Shown: in pieces, positions 1 to 5,993 of the stretch
Layout of the letters: every line of letters begins with the position of its first letter
How positions within the stretch are numbered: position 1 is the first letter of the stretch
Assembly: GCA_035291025.1 (NCBI GenBank)
Contig: DATDTB010000031.1
Coordinates: forward strand, 1 to 10,749
Length of the DNA stretch: 10,749 nt
Source of the DNA: DATDTB01 sp035291025
GTDB taxonomy: Archaea; Iainarchaeota; Iainarchaeia; JAFGOX01; DATDTB01
Direction: 5' to 3'
Made by a program: the position numbers and the translations under genes
The notes under the pieces: generated by a model
The model's input: the letters and a program-made list of their open reading frames with translations, nothing else
What the model was told of the DNA's origin: nothing
Database searches by the model: none

Positions 1-94
1 GGTATCCAAACCAAGTTCCCGCGAAGAACGCGATTCCCACAAGGACAAACGCGAGACCAGCAAGAAAAATATTATTCCTTCTCATGGATTTCAT
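1..94 (-). CDS. Partial N-terminus of a membrane-anchored or secreted protein
   Basis: Reading leftward from an ATG at 94 there is an open frame of 31 codons to the window edge, with a second in-frame ATG at 85. It starts with a short basic segment (MKSMRRNN) followed by about 20 hydrophobic residues (IFLAGLAFVLVGIAFFAG), then TWFGY. That is the pattern of a signal anchor or signal peptide. Bacterial S41 peptidases and other secreted proteins often begin this way, but 31 residues are too few to assign a family. It is divergent to cysS with only 45 bases between starts, so the two would share one promoter region. It lies in the AT-richer left segment whose origin is in doubt (see the cysS entry). 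Confidence 0.55.
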   Translation of the reverse strand, partial: MKSMRRNNIFLAGLAFVLVGIAFFAGTWFGY

Positions 95-139
95 TATAAT
101 GGTAAGATAAAAGTAACGCAAAGGCGTTGCTCTCGCATT

Positions 140-1564
140 ATGCTAAAACTCTTTAATACACTCACAAGGAAAAAGGAGATATTCCATTCCTTACAGAGAA
201 GAAAAGTTGGGTTTTATGCCTGCGGACCTACGGTTTATCAATATGCCCATCTTGGAAATCTCCGCACGTACATTTTTGAAGATATTTTAAAACGCGTGCT
301 CATGCTTGCTGGTTTTCCGGTAAGACATGTCATGAATATTACCGACGTGGGGCATCTTACTTCCGATGAAGATACGGGGGAGGATAAGGTGGAAAAAGAA
401 GCGGCAAAGCAGCGAAAAAGCGCCTGGGACCTCGCGCGATTTTACGAAAAGGCTTTTAAGGAAGATATAAAAAAACTTAACATTCTCTCCCCTGATATTT
501 TCCCGCGCGCAACCGAGCATATCCCGGAGCAGATTAATCTCATAAAAAAACTTGAGGATAAGGGGTATACATACCGGACAAAGGATGGCATATATTTTGA
601 TACGCGGAAGTTTAAACATTACGGAGCGCTCGCAAGAAAAAATGTAAAAGGCATAAAAGCGGGGGCAAGAGTTGCAAAAGGAGAAAAACGTCATCCGACC
701 GATTTTGCGCTTTGGAAGTTTTCCCCCGCCAATGAACAACGAGCCATGGAGTGGGACTCGCCTTGGGGCAAGGGGTTCCCGGGCTGGCACATTGAATGCA
801 GCGCGATGGCAATGAAGTACTTGGGGGAAAGCTTTGACGTTCACTGCGGCGGCGTTGACCACGTCCCAGTGCACCACACCAATGAAATAGCCCAAAGCGA
901 GGCCGCAACCGGCAAGCAGTTCGCGAAGTACTGGCTTCACTGCGACTTCCTCCAAGTCAAGGGGGAAAAGATGGCGAAGTCGCTCGGCAACTTCATCCGC
1001 GTGAAGGACCTCGTTGCCAAAGGCTTTCCGCCTGAGTCAATCCGCTTTTTTTACATTTCAGCGCATTACCGCACGCAGCAAAACTTCACTGAAGCCGCGC
1101 TGGTGCAGGCCCTGGAATCCGTCAAGAGGCTTTACGAGTTCGCTGACTCGCTGGAAAGCGCGAAGCCTGGCCAAAACCACAACACGCCCTTGTCGGCGGG
1201 CACGAAAAAGCTGCTGGAGGACTTCGAGAAGTTCATGGACGACGACTTCAACACCCCGATGGCTTTGGCGGCGTTGTTTGACTTCGTGCGCGAGGCCAAC
1301 AAGCACTTGAACGCTGGAAGCTTTGACGCGGCAAACGCCACCGAAGTCAGGGCAGCATTGAACAGAATTGACTCCGTTCTGGGGGTCCTGGAAATGCGCA
1401 AGCAGGAATCGGTTCCCGGCGAGGTAATGGAGTTGGTGCGCGAGAGGGAAAAGGCGCGGAAGGACTCGGACTGGAAGCGCTCGGACGAGTTAAGGAACGA
1501 AATCAGGGTCCTCGGCTACCAAGTCCAGGACACGAGTGAAGGCCCTCGAGTGAAAAAGCTTTGA
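140..1564 (+). CDS. cysS: Cysteinyl-tRNA synthetase (CysRS)
   Basis: Class I synthetase that charges tRNA-Cys with cysteine in the cytoplasm; 474 aa, close to the usual 460-480. The HIGH motif is HLGN (37-40) and the KMSKS motif is KMAKS (278-282). Zinc ligands expected from E. coli CysRS are all present: C28 (CGPTVY), C220 (WHIECSAM), H245 and E249 (HHTNEIAQS). The C-terminal third is the helical DALR/anticodon region (DDDFNTPMALAAL). Insert features such as GEKRHPTDFALWKFSP and GGVDHVPVHH resemble CPR-bacterial and DPANN CysRS. Odd: codon use changes sharply within the gene. Before residue 190, Asp is 10 GAT to 2 GAC and Lys is 16 AAA to 9 AAG; from residue 206 on, Asp is 17 GAC with no GAT and Lys is 18 AAG to 3 AAA (hand counts). 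The frame stays open across the change. The stop overlaps or closely precedes the next gene. Confidence 0.97.
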   Translation: MLKLFNTLTRKKEIFHSLQRRKVGFYACGPTVYQYAHLGNLRTYIFEDILKRVLMLAGFPVRHVMNITDVGHLTSDEDTGEDKVEKEAAKQRKSAWDLARFYEKAFKEDIKKLNILSPDIFPRATEHIPEQINLIKKLEDKGYTYRTKDGIYFDTRKFKHYGALARKNVKGIKAGARVAKGEKRHPTDFALWKFSPANEQRAMEWDSPWGKGFPGWHIECSAMAMKYLGESFDVHCGGVDHVPVHHTNEIAQSEAATGKQFAKYWLHCDFLQVKGEKMAKSLGNFIRVKDLVAKGFPPESIRFFYISAHYRTQQNFTEAALVQALESVKRLYEFADSLESAKPGQNHNTPLSAGTKKLLEDFEKFMDDDFNTPMALAALFDFVREANKHLNAGSFDAANATEVRAALNRIDSVLGVLEMRKQESVPGEVMELVREREKARKDSDWKRSDELRNEIRVLGYQVQDTSEGPRVKKL

Positions 1565-1587
1565 ATGCGTTAACTGGTTTTTTTGGA

Positions 1588-2328
1588 ATGGGAACTGCTT
1601 TGAGTGGAGTTGAAAGGTTTTCCCGGCAGGAGGCCTTGAAGGAAATCGGGGCAAGCGGCCAAGTACGGCTTGCCAAGACCTGCCTTGCAGTCGTTGGAGT
1701 CGGTGCGCTTGGAACTGTTGCCGCTGAGCTCTTGGTGCGCGCAGGCGCCGGGAAGCTCTTATTGGTTGACCGTGACTTCGTGGAACTGCATAACCTGCAG
1801 CGCCAGCTCCTTTACTCTGAAGGCGACGTTGGAACGCTGAAGGCGCTTGCAGCGGAAAAGCGCCTCAAGAGCGTGAACTCCTCAACTGAACTTGTCCCCG
1901 TCATTGAAAGCGTTTCAAGCGAGACAGCGGGAGAAGCCTTGAAGGGCGCGGGGATTGTCTTGGACTGTTCGGACAACTTCGAAACTCGTTTTGCGTTGAA
2001 TTCCTACTGCGTTTCCAACGGGCTTCCATTGGTTTACGGGTCCGCGGTTTCGACTTACGGCTACGTTTTCTCAGTAGTGCCCGGCAAGACGCCGTGCCTT
2101 GAATGCATTTACAAGAACTCGCTCAAGGACTGCGACTTGCCGGCGTGTTCCGAGGTTGGAGTTTTGAATGCCGCCACGTCCGTTGTGGGCTCTGTGCAGG
2201 CAAGCGAGGCCTTGAAGCTGGTCCTTGGGGCAAAAACCGAGGAAAGGCTGCAGTTCTTTGACTTGTGGAACAACTCCTTTGAGAAAATCCAAGTGAAAAG
2301 GAAAAAAGACTGCGGGGTCTGCGGGTGA
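1588..2328 (+). CDS. E1-like adenylyltransferase (MoeB/ThiF/HesA/UbaA family)
   Basis: The enzyme would activate the C-terminal glycine of a ubiquitin-like protein by adenylation, for sulfur transfer (molybdopterin, thiolated tRNA) or SAMP-type conjugation. Numbering from the ATG at 1588 (246 aa; E. coli MoeB is 249): the nucleotide loop GVGALG is at 37-42, followed by the DRDFVELHNLQRQ segment, DCSDNFETR near 126-134, a zinc CxxC pair (PCLEC at C170/C173 and CGVCG at C242/C245), and a candidate catalytic cysteine C187 in ACSEVGVL, the same position as in E. coli MoeB. There is no C-terminal rhodanese domain. A TTG at 1561 overlapping the cysS stop would add nine residues; I prefer the ATG because family members start about 10 residues before the RFSRQ segment. 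Which Ubl partner it uses cannot be told from this window. Confidence 0.93.
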   Translation: MGTALSGVERFSRQEALKEIGASGQVRLAKTCLAVVGVGALGTVAAELLVRAGAGKLLLVDRDFVELHNLQRQLLYSEGDVGTLKALAAEKRLKSVNSSTELVPVIESVSSETAGEALKGAGIVLDCSDNFETRFALNSYCVSNGLPLVYGSAVSTYGYVFSVVPGKTPCLECIYKNSLKDCDLPACSEVGVLNAATSVVGSVQASEALKLVLGAKTEERLQFFDLWNNSFEKIQVKRKKDCGVCG

Positions 2329-2334
2329 CGCAAA

Positions 2335-2640
2335 ATGGACTCGTTTGACAAGTACTTCGTTTTCAAGCCATGCAAGTCAGAGGGAACGCTTAAGGCGAGC
2401 TGCCGCTCGAACGTCTTGATTGACTTCGAGAAAACCGCCAAGGCGCTCCAACGCGAGGGCTTTGAAGTATTGAACGTCGAGCCTTACCTGCTGGTTTCAC
2501 TGAACGGCGTCCACTTTTCCGTTTTCCCAAGGGGGGCGATAGTGGCAAAGAATTCCTTTGACAGGCAAGCCTTTGAGGAATTCGCCGCAAGGGTTTACGA
2601 ACTGAACTCCGTGAAAAAGGAAGGCGCTGCGAGTGGTTAA
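2335..2640 (+). CDS. Small conserved-looking protein, possible single TBP-like (helix-grip) domain
   Basis: 101 aa, starting six bases after the E1-like gene and overlapping the next gene by 8 bases, so almost certainly co-transcribed. I do not recognise a named family. The predicted order is a strand (GTLKASCRS), a helix (VLIDFEKTAKALQREG), three strands (FEVLNVE, YLLVSLNG, HFSVFPRGAIVAKN) and a C-terminal helix (FDRQAFEEFAARVYEL). This resembles one half of the TATA-binding protein repeat, including a hairpin with a PRGAIV turn in the place of the TBP SGKIVVTG turn. The fold reading is inference from pattern only. The sequence has two cysteines (C13, C23), no membrane segment and no signal peptide. 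Codon use matches the downstream genes. Linkage to an E1-like enzyme hints at a partner or substrate role, which is unproven. Confidence 0.8.
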   Translation: MDSFDKYFVFKPCKSEGTLKASCRSNVLIDFEKTAKALQREGFEVLNVEPYLLVSLNGVHFSVFPRGAIVAKNSFDRQAFEEFAARVYELNSVKKEGAASG

Positions 2641-3358
2641 CAACTTCGCCCTCGTTTTCGGCGCGGCTCTCGCGAGCGCAGCGCTTGGATACGTCGGGTG
2701 GCGCTTCAAGGTAGTTGACAAGTCCGGCTACGCCTCTGGAGTCGTCCTCGCTACGGCGGTGATGGCCTTCGTTCCAATGCAGTGGTTCATTCCACTCGTT
2801 TCCCTAGTCGTAATCGGCGGCGCGGCGTCAAGGTACAAGGTTGAAGTTAAGAGAACGCTTGGAGTGGCCGAACGCCGTAAGGGGCGCGGTGCCTTGAATG
2901 TTTTTGGAAACGGGGGCGTGGCATTGGCGTGCGCCCTGACTTTCGAGTTAACGCAAAACCCGCTGGCTTTGGTTGCCTACATTTCCTCTATTTCCGCGGC
3001 GTGCGCGGACACAGTTGCCGCGGAGATTGGCCAGCTTTCAAGGAAAAAGCCCTTGCTGATAACAACGCTTGCTCCCGTGAGGACGGGCACGGACGGGGGA
3101 ATAACGCTTCAGGGGACAATTGCGGGGCTGCTTGGGGCCGCCCTGGTGTCGCTGACTGTTTACGCTTTCAGCGTCTCGCCATTGGTTCACTGGAAGCTCT
3201 TTGCAGCGTCAGCGCTTGCCGGCTTCATTGGCACTAACGCCGACAGCTTGATTGGCGCCACCCTCGAAAGGGCAAGGAAAACGGACAAGCACTCTACTAA
3301 CTTTTTGGCGTCGCTGACCGGCGCCGTCGCCGGGATAATTTTGTACTCCTTTTTCTAA
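2633..3358 (+). CDS. DUF92 family integral membrane protein (TMEM19/VTE6-like)
   Basis: 241 aa from a GTG start that overlaps the preceding stop, indicating translational coupling. There are about five or six hydrophobic segments (roughly 5-21, 33-63, 93-125, 160-180, 186-203, 224-241). Family-typical motifs are RKGRGALNVFGNGGVA (82-97), ADTVAAEIGQLS (125-136), PLLITTLAPVRTGTDGGIT (140-158) and GTNADSLIGATLE (200-212). The repeated polar D/N/G motifs inside membrane segments are the hallmark of the DUF92 group. The plant member VTE6 is reported to be a phytyl-phosphate kinase; a role in isoprenoid-phosphate metabolism would suit an archaeon but is inference. It closes the cysS-led run. A convergent gene ends at 3478. 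Confidence 0.9.
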   Translation: MVNNFALVFGAALASAALGYVGWRFKVVDKSGYASGVVLATAVMAFVPMQWFIPLVSLVVIGGAASRYKVEVKRTLGVAERRKGRGALNVFGNGGVALACALTFELTQNPLALVAYISSISAACADTVAAEIGQLSRKKPLLITTLAPVRTGTDGGITLQGTIAGLLGAALVSLTVYAFSVSPLVHWKLFAASALAGFIGTNADSLIGATLERARKTDKHSTNFLASLTGAVAGIILYSFF

Positions 3359-3406
3359 AACCCGCCATTTTTGCCCTCGAAAAAAGCGGCTCATTAGCTA
3401 CTCCGA

Positions 3407-3481
3407 ATGTCACAGCCCGAAGGCTCAAACTGGGACGGTGAAATCATTGCCAAAGAAAAAAAGAAGTGCAACTCTTTTTAA
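3407..3481 (+). CDS. Possible 24-aa small ORF
   Basis: An ATG at 3407 opens 24 codons ending in TAA. The product begins MSQPEGSNWDGEIIAKE and ends in a Lys/Cys run, KKKCNSF. Codon choice (AAC, GAC, GCC, AAG) matches real genes here. The stop overlaps the stop of the convergent gene by four bases. No clear promoter or ribosome binding site precedes it, and chance ORFs of this length are common. It lies in the only gap between the DUF92 gene and the minus-strand block. It may equally be non-coding 3' sequence. Confidence 0.22.
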   Translation: MSQPEGSNWDGEIIAKEKKKCNSF

Positions 3482-3840
3482 TCAAACCCCTGGCTTTGCC
3501 AGGGCTCGTGCTTTTTCCTCAGTTTCCTGGCTTTTTTCCTCAACGCCCTTGACCGCCCCACGTGAGCTTCCGCCGCCTGGCGAAAACCTTGAACCAGTTC
3601 CCTTTCGGTTGCCGCCTTCCCCCTTTGGAGCTCGGCCGCCAAGCGTCTTGGAAAGAGAACCTTTTCCATGAGGGTTTCGCTGCCCGCGCCTCGTTCTAGT
3701 CTTTTTGCGTTTTCCAGGTTTTCGTCCAGCCTGCGGCGGGCTCTAATTTCCAGTACCCTGGACTTTATGGAAGCTTTCTGGTTTACCTTCGCGCGCCATT
3801 CAAGCAGCCTTGCCTTCAGCAAGTCCAGTCTTCTCCCCAT
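3478..3840 (-). CDS. Small basic coiled-coil protein, function unknown
   Basis: 120 aa with many Arg, Lys, Glu, Leu and Ala residues and no membrane segment. Almost the whole chain should be alpha-helical, with heptad-like Leu/Ile/Val spacing at 1-55 (LDLLKARLLEWRAKV, IKSRVLEIRARRRL) and a very basic tail (RALRKKARKLRKKHEPW). No family is recognised. It starts 25 bases after the NUDIX gene stop on the same strand, with an A/T-rich stretch (TTAAAAAATTTTT) between, so it could have its own promoter or be co-transcribed. The basic tail would suit RNA or ribosome binding; this is a guess. A plus-strand frame at 3438-3671 covers the same DNA, but its Pro/Arg-rich product looks like a shadow. Confidence 0.65.
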   Translation of the reverse strand: MGRRLDLLKARLLEWRAKVNQKASIKSRVLEIRARRRLDENLENAKRLERGAGSETLMEKVLFPRRLAAELQRGKAATERELVQGFRQAAEAHVGRSRALRKKARKLRKKHEPWQSQGFD

Positions 3841-3865
3841 ACCCGCAACTCTAAAAATTTTTTAA

Positions 3866-4438
3866 TCAGTCCTTGAAGCCGTTTTTTGCCTTTTCAAGCG
3901 CCCTCACAAGCGAGTAACCCAAGCCCAGCGCCTTCGCCTCAGCCCACGTGAACCACTTCAAGTCATTGCTCTCGCTTTCCAATACCTGGGTTTTTTCAGG
4001 CGAAACGCATTCCAGCAGGTAACGCAAGTCGTAATGGTGGTGTTCTTTTTCGCTGCCTCGAGCGGGAATCAAGTGAATGTCCAAGTCGAAGGGCTTTTCA
4101 TTCAATGCCTTGAATTCGTTCAAGGGCACTCCTGACTCTTCGCTTGCCTCCCGCAACGCAATTGCCAGCCCGCTGTGTTCGCCTTCCTCGGCGTGGCCGC
4201 CCAGCTGGAGCCATTTGTTTAGTTTCTTGTGGTGCACTAAGAGAACCTTTGAACGGGTTGGGTCAACAACCACTGCACTGGAAGTGAAGTGCCTTTCGGC
4301 AATGCGGCGGTCGAAGGCGTTTTCGTGCGACCCCGCGAATTCGAGCATTTTCTCCAAGTCTTTTTGCTCGCGTTCGTCGCCTGCCTTGAACCCCGAGAGG
4401 TCGCGCAAGAGGCTTTCCCGTGAATTGCTTGAAGCCAT
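3866..4438 (-). CDS. NUDIX hydrolase
   Basis: Hydrolyses a nucleoside diphosphate linked to another group; substrate unknown. 190 aa. Residues 1-45 are a helical N-terminal extension (LLRDLSGFKAGDEREQKDLEKML), followed by RHFTSSAVVVDP (49-60), KVLLVHHKKLNKWLQLGG (64-81), the NUDIX box in GHAEEGEHSGLAIALREASEESGV (start G81, end V104), and a DIHLIPARGSEKEHHHYDLRYLL segment. This order (HFTSSA - LLVHHKKL - WLQLGGHA - IPA..EHHHYDLR) is that of a common prokaryotic NUDIX subgroup. Odd: the box has eight residues between its first Glu and the REA segment where the consensus G-x5-E-x7-RE has seven. REASEES keeps the metal-binding glutamates. It lies 31 bases after the encoded CCA of tRNA-Pro on the same strand. 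Confidence 0.93.
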   Translation of the reverse strand: MASSNSRESLLRDLSGFKAGDEREQKDLEKMLEFAGSHENAFDRRIAERHFTSSAVVVDPTRSKVLLVHHKKLNKWLQLGGHAEEGEHSGLAIALREASEESGVPLNEFKALNEKPFDLDIHLIPARGSEKEHHHYDLRYLLECVSPEKTQVLESESNDLKWFTWAEAKALGLGYSLVRALEKAKNGFKD

Positions 4439-4463
4439 TACATCAAAACCATGCGTTCAAGCT

Positions 4464-4469
4464 AAAAAA
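4464..4469 (-). terminator. T-run after tRNA-Pro
   Basis: Six consecutive T on the minus strand directly after the encoded CCA of tRNA-Pro. Archaeal RNA polymerase stops at such oligo-T tracts. The same tract sits about 26-31 bases before the NUDIX start codon, so it may also serve as an A/T-rich promoter element for that gene. Confidence 0.55.
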
Positions 4470-4546
4470 TGGTGAGGCCCCCCGGATTTGAACCGGGGTT
4501 GCAAGCTCCCGAAGCTTGAGTACTAACCAAGCTATACTAGGGCCCC
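4470..4546 (-). tRNA. tRNA-Pro (anticodon CGG) with encoded CCA
   Basis: Full cloverleaf on the minus strand. Acceptor GGGGCCC pairs with GGGCCTC (one G-T wobble) and the discriminator is A (4473). The D stem is GTAT/GTAC, the anticodon stem CAAGC/GCTTG with loop TTCGGGA (anticodon CGG, reads CCG), and the T arm CCCGG-TTCAAAT-CCGGG. The mature body is 4473-4546 (74 nt); 4470-4472 give CCA in the DNA. No intron. The two valine tRNAs in the window lack an encoded CCA. Confidence 0.96.
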
Positions 4547-4564
4547 ACGCCGTGTTTGCAACGC

Positions 4565-4572
4565 GTTTATGC
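4565..4572 (-). promoter_or_regulatory. Candidate TATA box for tRNA-Pro
   Basis: On the minus strand the sequence GCATAAAC ends about 19 bases and starts about 26 bases before the first base of the tRNA. That is the right distance if transcription begins at or a few bases upstream of the mature 5' end. The flanking sequence is GC-rich, which makes the box stand out. Confidence 0.35.
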
Positions 4573-4644
4573 ATTCAATACGTGTTCGTCACTGCTTTAA
4601 AGAATTGGGCTTTCCCCCCTTTTTTTGACGGCAAGCAAGAGCAG

Positions 4645-5316
4645 TCAGTTCTTCCTTTCAATTAACTTCAATAACTCCCTGTCTGCCTTGCCCAGCCTGA
4701 TGAGGGGGAGGTCAGTGAAGACAACGCGGTCGTTTTCGTAGTCGTACAAGGCGTTTTCCTCGTGCAGTTCCCCAGGCATTACCACGTAATTCTTTCTTGC
4801 GGCAACCCTGCTGACTTTTTTCATGGCGCGAACAGTTTTCCGCACTAGGGCGCGTTTTTGCCCTTTCGTTAGCGACTCAAGCTTTAACAGCTCGCCAACG
4901 GTCGGCCCAATGAATTTTTCCCTCAGCGAAACGTGGTTGCCCCTCACCTTAATGCTTTCCGGGACCACGACTGGCGCGCCGGCCCGCGCCATTTCTTGCA
5001 TGCGGTTTTCCACTTCCATTCTAAGGCTGTTCTCCCACCCGCGCAAATTCGTGTCAAGAGTTGCCGTTTTTTGGACGAAGGGGGCACCCTTGCCGAAGTG
5101 CGCTGAAGCGATCACCCTCGTCGAAATCCCCGGCAGCTTCACGACCTTGTGCACCACTACTCGGCCCTTAGGCGTTTTCATTACAGCCTTTCCCCCAGTT
5201 GAAACGCCCAAGAGTGCGTTTACCGGGTTAAACGGGCGCGCGCCGCCGGCAAGCAGGCCCTTGACCTGTGCTTCCGCTATCCTTTGGAGTTTCGTTTTTC
5301 CCCTAAAAAGCCGCAC
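4645..5316 (-). CDS. Kinase-fold-like paralog 3 (last of three in tandem)
   Basis: 223 aa from a GTG start five bases after the stop of the preceding paralog. It shares a distinct pattern with its two neighbours: NPVNALLG (30-37), KAVMKTPKGRVVVHK (43-57), RVIASAHFGKGAPFVQK (67-83), GAPVVVP (113-119), REKFIGPTVGEL (132-143), ENALYDYENDRVVFTDLPL (187-205). I read this as a protein-kinase-like fold of the RIO/APH type: K83 as the beta3 lysine, E101 or E103 in helix C, REKFIGPTVGEL as the hinge, E183-L-H-E-E-N188 as the catalytic loop and D202 as the DFG-like metal ligand. The usual catalytic Asp is Glu here (E183), so it may be inactive or altered. The chain ends about 20 residues after D202, so the usual C-terminal lobe is missing. 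The family is not one I can name. Confidence 0.88.
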   Translation of the reverse strand: MRLFRGKTKLQRIAEAQVKGLLAGGARPFNPVNALLGVSTGGKAVMKTPKGRVVVHKVVKLPGISTRVIASAHFGKGAPFVQKTATLDTNLRGWENSLRMEVENRMQEMARAGAPVVVPESIKVRGNHVSLREKFIGPTVGELLKLESLTKGQKRALVRKTVRAMKKVSRVAARKNYVVMPGELHEENALYDYENDRVVFTDLPLIRLGKADRELLKLIERKN

Positions 5317-5321
5317 GCTTC

Positions 5322-5993
5322 TCAGTCCCTTTTTTCCCTTTCAACGAAGGGCAAGTCAGTGAAAACTATTTTGCCTTTCCTGATGTCAAACAAGGCGTTC
5401 TTTGGCATTACTTCCTCCATTAACTCTTCCACGTCGTACCCCGCGTCTCCGGCCATCCTGGCAAGGACTCTTTTCGCGTCTTCGAACTTTTTCGCGAGCC
5501 TTGCCTTTTCGCGCGGGCTGGCGCGTTCGAGCATTTCCTCAACGGACGGCCCGACGTAGTCCTCGCGGTAAGTGACGCGGTTCACGCCGCGCGAAACCGT
5601 TAGGCTGCGCGGCCTCGCGACCGGCGCCTTCATTTGGTAAAGCCTGTGCTGCGCCGCCAGGCGCTTCGCCAGGTCCTCCCTTAACTCTTCGGCGTCCGCG
5701 AAATGCGGGTCCAAGGCAATGCTTTTCTGCACGAAGGGCTTTCCCTTGCCGCGCCTTGGGTGAATTGACACGATGTACTGAGTGGCCGGCGTTGTTTGCA
5801 GGAACTGGTGAACCAAAACCTTTCCACGCGGCGCGTTCATTGCCACCTTCATGCCTTCAAGCCTTTCAAGGAACTTTGCAGGATTCATTGGCTCAACGGC
5901 TCGTTTTTCCTGCAGGCTCACAACGTCGCGGGCGAGCTGCCTGAGGCCAAAAAGCGCCCGACGCATCCCCGGCCTCTTCGCTTGACTAGCCAT
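5322..5993 (-). CDS. Kinase-fold-like paralog 2 (middle of three)
   Basis: 223 aa from the ATG at 5993, which overlaps the stop of the upstream paralog by eight bases (ATGGCTAG). A longer frame reaches 6059 but overlaps that gene; the shorter start gives a length matching the other two copies. Shared segments are NPAKFLERLEG (38-48), KVAMNAPRGKVLVHQ (49-63), YIVSIHPRRGKGKPFVQK (73-90), REDYVGPSVEEML (143-155) and KNALFDIRKGKIVFTDLPF (198-216). By the same kinase-like reading, K90 is the beta3 lysine, E194-V-M-P-K-N199 the catalytic loop and D213 the DFG-like Asp. Glu replaces the expected catalytic Asp, and the loop His/Asn seen in the neighbours is Met. It is the most diverged loop of the three and a likely pseudo-enzyme if the fold reading holds. 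Confidence 0.88.
   Translation of the reverse strand: MASQAKRPGMRRALFGLRQLARDVVSLQEKRAVEPMNPAKFLERLEGMKVAMNAPRGKVLVHQFLQTTPATQYIVSIHPRRGKGKPFVQKSIALDPHFADAEELREDLAKRLAAQHRLYQMKAPVARPRSLTVSRGVNRVTYREDYVGPSVEEMLERASPREKARLAKKFEDAKRVLARMAGDAGYDVEELMEEVMPKNALFDIRKGKIVFTDLPFVEREKRD

Noticed and set aside
287..955. 222-aa minus-strand open frame opposite cysS
   Set aside because: It is antisense to a clear CysRS with all motifs in place. Its translation shows no domain and is the expected shadow.
1014..1310. 98-aa plus-strand frame inside cysS in another frame
   Set aside because: Arg/Thr/Ser-rich shadow within the confirmed CysRS frame; no start signal.
3438..3671. 77-aa plus-strand frame rich in Pro, Phe and Arg
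   Set aside because: It overlaps the minus-strand coiled-coil gene, whose composition and codon use look more like a real protein; no promoter or ribosome site.
4823..5362. 179-aa plus-strand frame opposite the kinase-like genes
   Set aside because: It is antisense to two paralogs whose similarity to each other and to the third copy proves the minus-strand reading.
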